Shown: piece after piece, positions 1-13,978 of the stretch
Position numbering within the stretch: position 1 is the stretch's first letter
Layout of the letters: every line of letters starts with the position of its first letter
Assembly: GCF_041381155.1 (NCBI RefSeq)
Contig: NC_091135.1
Span: forward strand, 6,873,620-6,937,619
Direction: 5' to 3'
Source of the DNA: Argopecten irradians
Taxonomy: Eukaryota; Mollusca; Bivalvia; Pectinida; Pectinidae
Length of the DNA: 64,000 bases
Program-made: the position numbers and the translations under genes
The notes under the pieces: model-generated
Told to the model about the DNA's origin: nothing
What the model saw: only the letters and a program-made list of their open reading frames with translations
Databases searched by the model: none

Positions 1-467
1 CAATATCATTTATATAAAAATAAATACAACAAAAATAAAAGTGGACCTAAAATGGACCCCTGCTGAACTCGAATATCAAGGTAAAATTTTTAAATAGTCC
101 GAGAATTCATTTTGTTTTGTTTTGCATAATTATGGTATTTTTAACTTGAAAAATTTAGGATCTGACTTAAACTCCATATTGAAACCGATTCCAGGCATAT
201 CGGTCCAGTAGTTAAATATCTATAAGCAGTTCAATTTTGAACAATGAAAGGCTGTGGCGGCTATTTTGGATGCTAGTTGAAAAAATGAAACCGGTGGTCA
301 TCAGAAATGACCGCAAAATTTCATGTGTATCCGACCTATAGTTTTCGAGGAAGATATCACTTATTTTATCGTATCCAAAGATTTAGTGTTAATTTGATGA
401 CGTCTATCAACATGCCCAATAAATTAGATCTAAAAATTTCTAATAGTCAAACGAATATATAATAGAT

Positions 468-684
468 TTTGCACCCATTTGCTCGTTGTCAGTATGTGTC
501 TAAGTGTCTTCGGCAACGTGCTTTAGCGATATATCGCTATAAAAACGGCAACAGTTCCACTATACAAGAACACTTAGCACGGATAAACCGTAGTATCCCA
601 AAACACACCACATACATAAGAGGCCGTCCTACATGAACCTGGTTGTTAATAGGACGTTGACTAATCAAATAAAAAAACAAATTT
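468..684 (+). repeat. R540 repeat, 5'-truncated
   Basis: Starts within the middle module (TCGTTGTCAGTATG) and ends with GTTAATAGGACGTTGACTAA and an A-rich tail. GCGATATATCGCTATAAAAA matches the module's ATAGCACTATAAAAA segment. Confidence 0.75.
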
Positions 685-2384
685 GTACTGAAAATGCCAT
701 AAATTACACTGCTGTTTACTATGGTAATGATTTCGTAATTGGAATCAGAATTTTAAATTTCTTTTGAAGTAGATCTTATAAATCTTGTCACACCAATTGT
801 CATTGTTTTGCATCTGTGGTAACAAACCGGTATGCACTATCTAACAAAAGACCGTTGATAAAAACCTGTAACAATAGCCATTCTAAAATCTACTTAATGT
901 AAAATGTATATTTCATTTCATAATCAAACCTTTACCTTTAAATTTGTCTATTAATAACATTAATAGTTTTTTTACCCTGTGACAATAACAATAACATGCT
1001 TGTATACACATACATTGTCTCACGTGCATGGATGCTTTTAGAATTTCTTGGCATGCTTATCGATTTCGCATTGTAAAAATATTGATAGAGTTACCTCTAT
1101 GAAATCATGCTCAAAAATTGTTCAGTTACATCCTTATTGAAGTGCTTATCCTTATGCTTACAAACGTTATGTCAGTATTTTATGCTTGCTCTACAACTAC
1201 GAAGATAACCGTGAAAACATCGTACTTTTGGACACATAAAATGCATTCAGGCATGATGCAAACCAGGTTAAGTTTACGGAACTTCTACACAGCACATGTA
1301 TCGACTTTTACTGAAGAAAGCCCTTCCGTGTTTCTCGAGGACTCAAACGACTCCCAATCTATCCCCAATGAATCGTCAAACGGACAAGGATAATTTACAT
1401 CATGCAACGGGATCGTCTGAGGTCAAGTTGGCATGGTCAAGAATATAATGCTGAAAGAAACCGTAGCACATAGACTGTGCTCAGACGGCAGTGCTCCTTT
1501 GTTTAGACCTTTCAGGGGCGAGTAGATTTCCCTAGTGGCTCATGTCAGCATCACGAATTACTATGTACATATAGTCGTAACATATAACAAGGCCTGTGGC
1601 TGGTTAGATCAATAACAGAAAAACGCTGAATTCTCAAAAATGTTTCAAAAACCAACATATCGGAGATTAGTGTACTTTGGTTAAACAAATATTAATCAGT
1701 AAACTGAAAGTAAATGCAAATGTGTTTTGTGCTGAAATGGTTCGAGGACCGGTAGATTGCTACATGATAACTTGCTTATAACAATATATGTATACAACAT
1801 ATAGTTTTCAGACTGGCTGTGGATAACGTAAATTATAAAAAAATCATTTTCCTCTCTACCATTCCATATCAATGTCGTACGCTAGACATTTACATATAAC
1901 TACATTGACACTGTACAGTATCTACATGTATATGCAGCGTGTGTTATTTTCCAATAATAACGTTGTCAGATAGAGCTCTGGCGTACTAATACCATAATCA
2001 AGAGTTAAAGAGTCACAAAAAAAAGCGTTTAAGTCTGTGTGAGAATTCACTGAAAGAATATTGAAATATTCGTAAAATTGTTCAATATGAAAATAAATTT
2101 TATTAAAATATTATAAATGGATTACAGTGTTGTATTTATATTTGTATATCCGTTTTATCGGTAGCACCATTTCATCAACTGCTATTGTTTAGTCGGTTGT
2201 CCATGGCAACGCACCGGATTCTTACTATTTCCTGCCAAATCATAGGCTCTTCCATCAAATTGATTTTTTTTTTCTTTTTGCAGACGTATGTATAAGTTTT
2301 ATTTCAACACTTTATATTTTTTTAACTGTTTTCTCTTTAAAATGGGAATGACTAGTTCAAATGTAAATAAATACAAGCAATAGT
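685..2384. other. Intergenic, nothing firm
   Basis: AT-rich. A 91-codon frame at 1118-1393 starts from a non-ATG codon, lacks splice context and matches no family I know. I treat it as chance. Confidence 0.6.
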
Positions 2385-2520
2385 TGTCATATTTTTGACA
2401 TGCAATCGTGTGTAACATACATTGGGTGTTCTAGCATATCATGGTGCGCTAATAAGCACCATTGGCTATGCTAGAACACCCTAGGAATGTTACACACAAA
2501 TGCATGTCAAAAATATGGCA
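2385..2520. repeat. Foldback element with ~60-bp arms
   Basis: CATATTTTTGACATGCA, GTGTGTAACAT and GGGTGTTCTAGCAT on the left return inverted on the right (ATGCTAGAACACCC, ATGTTACACAC, TGCATGTCAAAAATATG). The loop is about 8 bases. Confidence 0.85.
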
Positions 2521-5500
2521 GCCAAAACACCTATCTGGTACTTTTCGTCGTCACATATACAAACGAAAATAACATGATAAAACATTTTCAAAATTAACTT
2601 TTAATTAAGCCAATGTATAGTGATTTTTATTACCATGGTAACAAAACGGATGCCTCTGATTATTCAAATAATGAGAGTTTCCAATTCAAACAAATTTGAT
2701 GATTGTTAAGATACTGAACAAAATGGTAACGTTTTCGTTAAAAACTCCTTTTTCCAATTAAAACAAATTATTTACAACTCTAAAGGCAAAAATTTCTTGT
2801 TGTAAGATCCCAATAAACAAAAATAAAATGTATCAGAAACCTTAAACTTCACAGAATATCCTTCGTCTAAGATATTGAATGAAGGTGAATTACAAGTTTT
2901 TTGTTGCAAATATAGAATACGATTTTTGAAATCAGTACTCTTTGGAGATATATATATTATCGGTAGTTTGAGAAATCATCACAGATGGATAGTATCATAC
3001 AAGCGCTCCCAATTGCCTAACAGACAAAAAACAAATTTTCTTATGAATATTGGAAACATTGTTAGCTATACTTCGACAAGGCCACATTAACAGTATTAGG
3101 GATCATGGACTTACAAGGTTAGATTCTAAACTCCGGATATAAGGGCACGGTAAATTAGATTTAGGACAAATCACATCGGAACGACATTGTAGACCTTCTC
3201 TTCTCAATGAATGGATTAACATGAGATGTTCAATTAGGAATACAAATTCTTGTTAAATCATGTTAATTGTACAAGCGAGGTCATATATTTACGGAATGGT
3301 CCATTTGGAACTAGGCTAAGTCGTGCTAAGACAAAGGCTACAGAACTCAAGCGGTGGAAGGTTGTGTCTTTTAGCAAAGACTTTATTTGACGATTCGTTG
3401 AAAGAATTATTTTGAGGCCGCGGTATAATCGCATTGTGTAATACAATAGTGGTATCCATAATCATGTTGTATCAAGACTTAATAATTATTTTCAGTTTTT
3501 TGTTAGATAGATAATATTTACCGTTAAGCTTATCTGAGGATAACATATACATATATATGCCACATGTTGCGTGCTATGAGACTTACGTATATTTGTATGG
3601 TGTGTCAATCACGCAGTCCTGCACATTTTGTCCATATCGTGATGTTCCACTACAAAATACTGCCAAAGGGACAACCCAGTTCACCAAATGATGTTACAAC
3701 ACCACTGGGGAGGGGCGTCAAAGTGAAAATAACAAATAGTGACCTAACAAACATGCAATCAATCTTACATTTAAACAAAGCTTGATACGAATTGAGGGAC
3801 AGCCGTACCACTGTTTGTCTCAACCTGGCGTAACAATAACCCAGCACAATTAATAATGGGGATGAAAATGCATTTAATTCTGACTTCTACGTTTCGTACA
3901 AGTTTTACGATGGTTTTACTTCATCATGAAGTGTCATTTGATTGTGCTGCATACAAAATATATGAAATGTGCTAATGTGTGAAGTGTTGTCTGATTTCTG
4001 TTGAGGAACATGCGAACCAGAAAGCTATTTAAAGAGTACAGTTTACTAGTTTTTGCTAGTTCCTTCGGTTTAATTAAAATAGAGTAGCTGTTGTTAATTA
4101 TCTTAAGAAACACAAAGGTGTTATGCACAACATCTTGGGGCTGATAATTAAATTCGACGAAACAAATATGTTACGAAACGCCTTGACAAATAACGTCTGA
4201 GATTCCAAATTAATGATTGTTGTTAACCATCAATTTGTTTTGTTCCGTGTAATTACACTAATCAACTTTGCATTGAATTTAATTAAAGCTTATGATTGAA
4301 AACCATATTCTGAAATCACAATTAAGTCTTGTGCATTTGCTTGGTGTAGCCTTGACACAACCATACCGAACACCCTAATCATATCAGATCATACCCCTAA
4401 CTTGCCATACTTTCAAGCATTCCCTTGTATTTGCAATACTTTGCATCAATCAAAGTGTCTAAAATAGTTTTAATGATCGATTTCGACATTAATTCAAATT
4501 CATTCCGGAGTGAATTATCATTAGTTGGGATATATTTTATGTTGTATGAATGTTTGATGTTGAAAAAGTGATGTTTTAATTAAGAATAAATGAGTCTAAT
4601 ATGATACATAAAAAATGTTAAGTTAATGGGTTTTCTGATATGTTGCGACTTTAAAAATGTTTTAATCATGTTACTTAAAATCTTGCAAAATTCTTCTCTT
4701 TAAGAATTTGAAAATACAACATGTAAATATATCGAAAGTACACTTTTTCGCTTTGTGGGAATTCCTGTCTCTTCCAAAATTCTCAAAAATTAAAGTAATA
4801 TAACCTTATGAATAACATTTACTTAATATTGTACCTAAAACCTTCCTCAGATCCAGAAGTACTTACATAGAAACTGTACATGCTGCATGATCACACATGG
4901 CCACAGAATATATTTTTTTGTTTTCTACGGCTTTTTTTTAAAAAAAATTTTCGTTTATCGTGACACTGCCTCCACTATTTTAAATCTATTTAGGGAATAT
5001 AATGACTGCTTGCACGAGGACGTTTAATATGTGACCGGATAGTGGTTAATTGCTCAATGTCTTTTGCAGTATGATTTAGAAGGCAACACAAAATATAACA
5101 CTATTTCGCCATGTACGAAATCATTCCCTCACTTTTTCAAGTAGATCACGTTTTAATTTTAGCAGGGAAACTTGTAAGGGCGTTGTTTTAAGAACCTTTA
5201 GCAGGTTCGATAGAAGAAACATCAGGATTTGAACCAAATGATCAAATATATCTACGCAAAGGTTTTTTTGGCAGTCATGATTGTGGAAACTTGAGAAAGA
5301 TATTACATGTGTATCCTTTCGTGGCAGACTGCCTAATGTACACCATTTTTTCAATTTTACTTGAATGCGAAATAATTTGTTTGCTCACGTAAGGCAACTT
5401 CAAGTTATTTTTAATTTTCTGCTCAGCCTCTTTTTACAGATTTATCTAGATAGAGTTTCAATGTTGCATGTAAAGCTGGTTTCTCCAATTGCCTTTCAAG

Positions 5501-5833
5501 GACAAATGGTATTCCAATAACATTCCCTGGGTGAAATAAATTTTCAATACCCATATTTCACACCAACTCATTTGAGCAGAAAAGAACAAAGTAATGCTAT
5601 ATATCTTTCTCTCTCTATAAATTTAAAATATACATAATCGCAATTTGTCGGGAGGGAAATGATTACTTAGCAATTTAGCAACGTAGCAATATTACACAGT
5701 TTATATTCGACAGCACAATGATAATGTTAATTAAAGTATTTTTCACAAATAACTGCCGTTTTAATTTTAAAAGGGAAAACATGTCTTAAACGGACAATTC
5801 AGTCTAAGACTACATAAAAATTTTCTGATATTT
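2521..5833. other. Intergenic, nothing recognised
   Basis: AT-rich with short runs. No exon-like stretch, tRNA or clear repeat was seen. Confidence 0.55.
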
Positions 5834-6162
5834 TGTTTGTTTGTTTAATTAATTAACATCCTATTAACAGCCAAGGTCATGTAAGGACGGCCTCCCATGT
5901 ATGTAGTGTGTAGCGTGTGTGAAGTGCGAGGTGCGTGTTTTGGGAGATTGAGGTACGTTCGTGTTGTGTCTTCTTTTGTAGTGGAACTGTTGCTATATCA
6001 CTAAAGCATGCCGCCGACGACATCAAGCGCAACACACCCCACCCGGTCACATTATACTGACAACGGGAGAACCAGTCGTCCCACTCCCTGTATGCTGAGC
6101 GCTACGCAGGAACAGAAACTACCACTTTTATAGACTTTGGTGTATCTCGGTCAACAATACGT
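5834..6162 (-). repeat. R540 repeat, reverse copy with 3' and middle modules
   Basis: Reads TTTGTTTGTTTAATTAATTA, then CCTATTAACAGCC, ACGGCCTCCCATGTATG and the middle module up to ACTTTGGTGTATCTCGGTC, where the 5' module is cut off. Confidence 0.8.
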
Positions 6163-9100
6163 AGCATCTAAGGTTAGGACGGATGCATAGACACTTTATA
6201 TCAGCCAAGTTATGTTCAAATACACCTAAAGGAATGATATATAGGAATATAAAACATCACTGGTTTAAACCTTAAAGACTTCCTTTCTCATAATATCAGC
6301 GCTTCGCATCTATAGAATAATGTCCTGGTCTTGTGGTTTTGTATTCTGCCAAGACACAACACCTCAGATGTCATGATTTCTCTCCTGCTTAGCGTTTTAT
6401 CGTCAAGAAACAATTGATTTGTCAAGTGAGCTTATAGCTTTGTACGATCATTAACATACCGCTTTTAATGTAATGAAACACAATGGGACTCCACAAGTGG
6501 CCTATGGGCCTTAATGGTCACACGAATTCTGATAAAGATGCATGCATACGCACTATAAAACGGCCAAATTGCAACAAACAAATAATGCCTATAATTATGT
6601 TTTTCCCAGAGGATAATCTGAAAACTAGTCACGGGTGACACCCATACACGCAGTCACTCCACAACACGGAATGATGTAAATGTTTTGTTTTGTTTAATAA
6701 GGGCAATAGACGCTAGTCCATTATATAAGGTCACTGACTCTTCAACCTCATCTCTAGGTATATTTTTCTTAGTAACAAAATTGGGTCCGTTGTCTGAGAT
6801 TTTAATTAATGTCAAAAGTTATAGTTATTAGGAAAAACGTTACTTTAATGAACTTGTCTATAGTAATAAAGTTTTGTTGGTTCTTTCAATTTTATTACTT
6901 TTTTCAAATAATTTGTTAGGCAAAAGTGGCATTGGTTGTTGTTTGCAGTAAAATGTGAACTGTCGTTGCTTTTAAATGTGTGGTACTATCGCTGCCACGA
7001 TTAGTTCATGTTAAAAAGTACTCGAATAAGAAATCGTTATTTATCTTTCGACATTATCATTTTGTCTTGGACATACAACGTATTCTACTGATTCTAATTT
7101 TCCTTGTGATTATTTTCTATCTCTTTTAAGCTTACCTCTGTGTTTGATACCAAAATCTTTATTCGATCATTTGCTATCTCTTTAAAGCTTTACATTCCGT
7201 GTATTATGTGAACTTATACCAAAATCCTTATTCGATTATTTGCTATCACTTTACTGCTTACTTACCTGTAGCTAGTCCATGTAAAGATGATTAATATCCA
7301 CCTGTTGCTACGAAAAGGACAGGAGTACTGTACGGATGTCACGCATTTACTTAGTACATACTTGTAGTTCTCGGTCAATCTATGGAATCAATTTTTCACC
7401 GCACTTTAAACCATGACAAACGCCCTTCCAGCTGCTTTTTAGATTGTCATTCTTAGAATAAATGTTATTTCCGAATCGGAGTTAACTTAACAATACATTT
7501 CCCGTTTCTGTGAGGTCAAAGTTTTATCGCCATATCGTCAATAGTGTCGTCTGCTACCAACGAGAGCGATTCGCAGACAACAGAACAGTCTGACATGAAG
7601 CCGCTCTATCTATCGTAGGAATGGCTATACATAACGGTAAGCCTGCGTACACAAAGCAAAAGCACCAGTTTCAATGGAATACACATCAATCATATCATAG
7701 AGTTATACGTTCGATGTAGCACAGACATCTTATATCGGGCTCCTCACGATACTCTTCAAGTCAGAACTCTTACTTTGTGATAGTGGTATTAATCTAAACT
7801 TAAAAACTTTTCACACTGACACATTGAAAATGACAACATCTGGAATTATGGGTTTCAATAGATAACTGAAGACAAAAAACAGCAGGATAACAATTTTGTC
7901 CTGTTATTACAAATACTTTTAAAACTTTCAAAATAAAATAAAAGTGAGCGTTAAAAAATCAAATAGATTATCAAGAAAAATACATTCTAATTTGACATCA
8001 GAGGGTTATATATTTGGCCAAATGTACCATATCTAGTACCATTAATGGTATAAGACAATTTAATGCGTTCAGAGTCCTCTCTGCACTAGGCAAGAACCGC
8101 AATAAAAACCTTTTAAGCAGCACAACTGTATTGTCGGAGTAGAAACTACTCAATTTATGCCATAAATGCAGACCTGGACCTGAGATAGTGATAGAAGGAT
8201 TTATAAAACTTCAAAAGGAAGTAAAGAAAGAATTCTACAAGTCTAGGCGAACTGCAAATCTCAAATCGGTCGTATTCTGTCTGTATAAGTGTTGGTTACT
8301 TACGATTGTCTTACAGTAGTATAACCGAGGATATAAGTCGCTGTTACAGCATAAAAAAATTGGTCAATAAAAGTAAATTAACTTTATTACAAAATGGCTG
8401 CTGTTACTAGCCACATTGATGTCAATAGATTTACACAATTAGCTGAGACAGCTTCCCACGATAAAACATTGTACAAAATCGAAGGCATTTTCACTCAGGA
8501 CGCATTATTTGTTAAGCGACATTACATACATATAACGCTCAAAACAATTTGAGATAACATAGATATTTCACTTTGTGTAACCGTAAGGTTTTATTGATGA
8601 AATGTCTTTTATCACGTTGTTATGTCCGTATGTCCGACTGAAAAAGGTGTCTGCCATAGTAATTAATCATTCCCGGTGGTCGAGTGTGTCCTGTTACAGG
8701 TTGCGACATTCATTTAGACCTTTCATGTTTCCGGACGAACTCTGACTTCAGAACAATGACAATAACAGCACGTTGTCAATAAAAAAATGTTCTGTTTCAA
8801 CATCATCATTATTATTTAATTCCTTTTGAGAGTGAGGGTCTTTTAAGATCAGCCTTCCATGTGCCCAAAGCGTTGCGATTTGTGAATGTCTGTATGATTT
8901 TGGAACCTGAAAAAACCCATTCTGGAACATTCTTCTTGGTAGAAAATAAATCGATTATAAAATGTTAAAGAAACGTTTATTTATAAGATATGATACTCAA
9001 AGCTTTAATTTCAAAAACGCTTTTCCCCCCGAACTGCTTGTTGCTAAACGTCCCTGACGTCATAATTTAGGCACGGCTATTAGTGAGCATTCGTCGCGAC

Positions 9101-10265
9101 ACTATTTCCTCAACAATAACTTGCTAATTGGCCGATGTTCCACCAACAGTAATAAGGCTTCCTTCTGGTTTACTGAGTGTGACTGTAATTCTAACTGAAA
9201 TCAATAAAACGCTTGTCAACAGGCAGGAAACAGGGAAAACAAAGTCTTGAAGATACAGATGCTGAAAAGAACGAGATCTTCCTGAATTGTTACGTCAGCA
9301 TCATATTTAACAACGTCAAGACTTTCTTTCACTTTCTATCAATGTTGCAGTTGCTGCAATCTGAGCACGATACAAATTTTGAACATAGCTAGGACAATAA
9401 AAAATTTATTGAACATGTATGTTGTCTAATGAGAATTTTGTTTCTTCAATGGAATTGTCAGGTTTTAAAGTTTTCTAACATAACATCTGCTTCTCTTTAT
9501 CTCTCAGTTTGAGGCAAACGCAAACACCTGCCAGTTCGTCTATTAGTGAATCAAATTGGGGGAGCTCCGGTTTTCCTGCACCACGGCAGACGGAGTACGT
9601 CATTAAATGAATATAACAATGAATTGATGAATACGAGGGGATTAAATATTATAACCATAATTTGTTGCTTAATGCTAATAAACCGGGAGAAAAAAATAAA
9701 GTACTTCTGATGTGTGCAACAGAATATAATTTGCTTACAGAAGACTTTCAAATAAAACGGTTTAAAAGCTAAACCCCTAAGCTTCGTCACTTCGTTTACT
9801 AGGCTGAGTTAAAAACTAATCAACGATATAAACTAGCTTTTGTCATATAAAGCTTCTTGCTAAACTCCATTATTCATCTTATGTTAAGGTTTCCCGCCTA
9901 CTCATCTAATTAATAACCGTTATTTTTTTCGACTTGAGTAAGATCACAAGTTTAATGATTTCATCTCAAATACCTCCACAAATAAACAATTCAGTGCAAT
10001 GATACCCTATCGCATTGGGTATATGTATTGACAAAAGTACATTTCCAAATAGTTTGATCTTGCTGAAAACAAAGCTTTTCTTTGGCATAAGTATTCACTT
10101 CACAATCTCATAACGTTAAAATGAAAATAAATTATATTTGTAAAGTCATCTTCAATTTGTTACCATGACGTTACGAACAATTTTACAAGTAAATTCGGAA
10201 TTTTATGAAATTGGATTTCCGATTTATTCAGAGTAAACGCAAAATATTTGCGTGATAACCCCATT
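6163..10265. other. Intergenic, one tandem duplication only
   Basis: Apart from the 69-bp duplication at 7.1-7.3 kb I see no supportable feature. Confidence 0.55.
7112..7270 (+). repeat. Tandem duplication, 69-bp period
   Basis: ATACCAAAATCTTTATTCGA with TTTGCTATCTCTTTA at 7147 recurs as ATACCAAAATCCTTATTCGA with TTTGCTATCACTTTA at 7216, and a partial earlier unit (TTTCTATCTCTTTTAAGCTTAC) precedes. Confidence 0.75.
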
Positions 10266-10640
10266 ATAATCTTATAGATAGGGTGTGTTTTTGGCCGGTG
10301 GACACTAAGCCTTCCTCTCAGGCGCTGCTCAGGTTTTCGTAAAAGGCGACTAAATTGGAAATTTTACTGTTTCTTTTGTTTACTGACTCCTCCTACATCA
10401 CATTTGATAACTCCGCCTCTCTTTTGGCCTTTGGTTGAGCGCTTGTTTGTTTGAGGAAGGCTTCGAGTCCTTGTCCATTGGCCGAAACGCACAATAGTCT
10501 ATAAAATGGTGCTATCTGTTCCGGCTTCATACTCAGCACAAAAGGATTGTGACGACTGGATTCCCGTTGTTAAATAATGCAAACAGGTAGGATGTGTTCT
10601 TTGGTGTCCTTGGAGGGATGCTTCAGTCGGATAGCATTAT
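10266..10640 (+). repeat. R540 repeat, old diverged copy lacking the 3' tail
   Basis: Recognised by GTAAAAGGCGACTAAATTG, CTCTTTTGGCCTTTGGTTGA, GTCTATAAAATGGTG and, further on, TTCAGTCGGATAGCATTATG. More diverged than the other copies, so probably one of the oldest. Confidence 0.6.
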
Positions 10641-11865
10641 GAAAAGAGCAATATTCTAACTGTTGTAAGTGTTATGAATACTCCAAGATATGTAAATGTT
10701 CACACATGCAGCAAAATTGCGTACAACGAGGCCGGTTGTAAACGACTCTTGTAGATATGACGTTGAGCCTTATTAATTAAACAGGAGACGCTATGAATGA
10801 GGAAGTCAGGTAAGAGGAACATGAAAGCAAAAATTCCAACATTTAGTCCGCTTTTAATCGATGAAATGGTCCTATCGTTAAGATACCTTATCGGTTACAA
10901 TCACAACAACATAGAAACAACGGAAGCTGTCTATGTGAGAAAGTTAATTGGTGAATATGCTTTGGCGTGTTAGTGTGTGTAACGAAGTTTATTTGTCCAT
11001 ATTCCCGACAGTCACCCTCTGGCATTCAGATCACATATCTAAACCAAGTGAACGAGGAGTGGGAGTTTACGAGTTAGAATGTTTAACATGTTATTTAACA
11101 GTAGCGACTGCATATTGCCTTTCTTTGAAATTCTAGAGAGAAAAACGTCAAAAACAAATGGCCAAGCTGTCTGTCATTATGTAACCAATACGTTTGGAAA
11201 AAAATACTTCAATAGAAAATTAAGCGCTTGCTTAATCACTCAAATTTATTGATTTGCCGTTAAAGTTGGTGTGTTGATGTTATCTGTAACGGCGTCACAC
11301 ATCAAAGAGCTTCTACTTATTTATTATGGAAGACATTTTTGTCAAGTATAAATACAGGAAATGAACGATTTAAGATAGCATAGACAATTGCCCTGCTGTC
11401 GCTGCATATTACGTGTGGCTTCATTTCACCGTAAACAGCACGCCCGTTTGTTATTTATGAAAGTGTGCCAGCTGATAATCAGAGACTTCAAGGTTATGAC
11501 TATAATTTGCAAATGCGAATACATTTTCTGCAAATTGGTCATTTAAAAAAAATTTAAATAGACATGTAAATAACAATATTTTCCTTTCACAGAGAAACTC
11601 TCATATCATTTTCCATATTTAAATTGATTATTCAAATCTTGAACAGAAACTTTCACATTAGTTAGAGATAAATTCTTCATTTACTTCAAATAATTAATTA
11701 GGCTTGTTTAAATGCGCGCGAGGTGCAGAAATTCTTAATAGCAAGGACAAACTTGTTGTGCTCTTTCCTCAATCTCTGGATCGTACCACTGGCAACACTA
11801 GGTTAGTTGGTCGGATGGGTTTAATTTCCAATTTCCAATTAAATAAAGTATTATCTCGCTGAATC

Positions 11866-11915
11866 ATGCCACCAAGACAACACATCAAAGCTGGCCACAT
11901 TATACTGACAACGCT
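11866..11915 (-). repeat. R540 fragment (middle module only)
   Basis: ATGCCACCAAGACAACACATC and GGCCACATTATACTGACAAC match the reverse of the middle module. Both ends are lost. Confidence 0.5.
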
Positions 11916-12026
11916 TGGTGACATAGAAAGTGTTTCTTCTCATATCTACAGGTGTTATATTGGTTGGACTCATGTTACCTGAATCTGTGTTGTATGGCTA
12001 CGCTTCTAGTAACATTGCAATCTAAT

Positions 12027-12110
12027 GTCGAGGTATGAGAGAAAAATACTCTTTCACGTGTATTCCCGTGTGTTGACTGTTCCTATCCTTCATATCCACA
12101 TATGAATGAT
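12027..12110. repeat. Fragment related to the 59.6-kb foldback
   Basis: GTCGAGGTATGAGAGAAAAA, TACTCTTTCACGTG and CCTTCATATCCACATATGAA parallel GTCAAGGTATGAAAGAAAA, TACTCTTCACATATG and CCTCATATCCACATACGAA near 59625-59790. Confidence 0.5.
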
Positions 12111-12717
12111 ACTTATTCCGCTATTTTTAATGTACCTTCTTAAAATAAAGTTGACGACCTTTTCTAAATTTTAACAATACACATGTATATACGTAGCAAT
12201 TGCAGCGGGATAAAACGGAAATCAGTTTCCCATATCATTGTTAAACAAATAGAAATGTCGCTAATTATTATTATTTTGAATTGTTTTTCTTTGTTCCTTG
12301 AACTGAGCGTGTAAAGGCTATAAGATGAGAGTAGTAACTCGCACAATGTATTCACAAGGGAACTAATATGTCAATAAATAAAAGATAAAATGAGATTTCT
12401 TGTTGTAAAACAAGATTGCTTTTGTAATAGATTACCGACGGGACATTGTCTGAAAATTATGGAAGGCGATACTTTTAAATTGAAGTTGGAAATGAGCTTT
12501 TTATTTTATATTTATTTTTCATTGTCAAGACATTGCGATTCCTCATAGGCATGCTGTCAGCGTTTTAAAGCGTTATCTGAGATTAACTTTGAATTAAATC
12601 TTAATTTTAGATCGACCCATTTAGTGGGCTATATGTTTGATTCATTGTATCGCCTTACTAACAGCTAGTGTCATTAAAAGACGTGATGGGTTTAGGAAGA
12701 GGAGGAAAGCGTAATAT

Positions 12718-12835
12718 TCGGAGAAAAAAAACTAAGCTCAGTACCTGGGAATATTCCCACATGGTATTCGAACTGTAAACACCCAGATAGAGGCCTTATG
12801 GAAATTTGTTTTGACCGCTAGTACACCAAGGCCCT
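12718..12835 (-). repeat. Degenerate tRNA-derived SINE fragment, reverse
   Basis: CTCAGTACCTGGGAATATTC, CCACATGGTATTCGAACTG follow the reverse SINE (GTCAGTACCTGGCAACTGCC, CCACATGGGATTCGAACCTG) with many changes. Confidence 0.55.
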
Positions 12836-13217
12836 GGTATTTCGTTTTAGGAGGCGTAAAGTCATATAAACAGTCAGGTTTATTTTCAGAGGCCTCTCCC
12901 TGTGTGCGATATGTTGCACGGTGTCAACAAAAGGTCAAGAGTTACACTATCAGAAGTCGATACAACACGAATATGAAAACACACCGTGGGGCCTGATGGA
13001 TTTGGATGAATGTCTTATTACCAGGTAATGTAATTTAAGGACGGAATCCTCATTATATAAATGTGTTGCATGTGTAAATGTGACGCTTAATTTATTGTTA
13101 AGTTTAATTGGTTATGTAAACATTTTGTGCTGATCGCAGTAAATAAATGTTATTTTGCATCGAAATTCTAGATTTTGGCTGTCTAAGCAGAATCACTAAT
13201 TGTATGCTGGATTCTAG

Positions 13218-13288
13218 GATCCCGTAAGTGACACGGCCGCCTCTCATCCATCAAGTATGAAGTACAAGTCACTCAGAAACATGAAACG
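13218..13288 (+). other. Orphan exon candidate with consensus splice sites
   Basis: ATTCTAG precedes and a perfect donor CG|GTAAGTG follows a 71-base open stretch reading DPVSDTAASHPSSMKYKSLR and then NMK. The composition (Ser, Lys, Arg) and donor are exon-like, but the acceptor has a poor pyrimidine tract, a second GTAAGT sits inside at 13224, and no neighbouring exon was found. It may be chance or a UTR exon. Confidence 0.2.
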
Positions 13289-13879
13289 GTAAGTGTTTAA
13301 CGTTTCCAATATATACAACCAACAAGAGTCACAAACCTTGAGATTTTAGACCCTGTTAAAACAAGTGATATTTCGTATGCTTACATGTACGAGGTACACT
13401 TCTGAGGTATACTTGAACAGTTAACATAATTCAGTTGATACAGAGTGTGTATGCATCAAGTCTAACCTTTGGTATTACTGCTGTATCGTAGATTGTTGTG
13501 TTGTCTGTGACAATTATATGGAAATCTGTGTATTTCAGTTTATTTAGTCCACAGGGTTCGGTACATATTTCTATCGCCAAATAACCACGCCACTATGTTT
13601 ACTAGTGTCTATAACATGTACAAGGAGCGCGTACATTACCAGATTCGACTTTACAAAATCATACACATCGAGTCATTTTTACCTGTCATTGCCAATGGCG
13701 GTTGTAACCGAAAAAGTATTGCGTAATGTTAAGCCCGATGCATAGATACTTTCAATAAAGTAAGTTATGTTCAAGTACACCTAAGAAGTGATTTATAGAC
13801 ATAGGAAAACGGGGTCTTCAACCTATAGTATGCATTTTTCATATTGCATTTGTTGATGATCGCTTTTCCCCCTATTGCA

Positions 13880-13978
13880 TAATCGGCCTTTACAGGTTGC
13901 ATGACCATGTTGTACAAGTGAAATAACAATGTTGTACAAGGGGAATAACCGTGTTGCATAAGTAGAATGACCTTGTTT
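13880..13978 (+). repeat. Short tandem array, 22-bp unit
   Basis: TGTTGTACAAGTGAAATAAC, TGTTGTACAAGGGGAATAAC and TGTTGCATAAGTAGAATGAC follow one another, with degenerate units (TATTGCATAATCGG, GTTGCATGACCA) upstream. Confidence 0.75.

Noticed and set aside
1118..1393. 91-codon open frame
   Set aside because: No ATG at the start, no splice context, no recognisable domain, and length expected by chance in AT-rich eukaryotic DNA.
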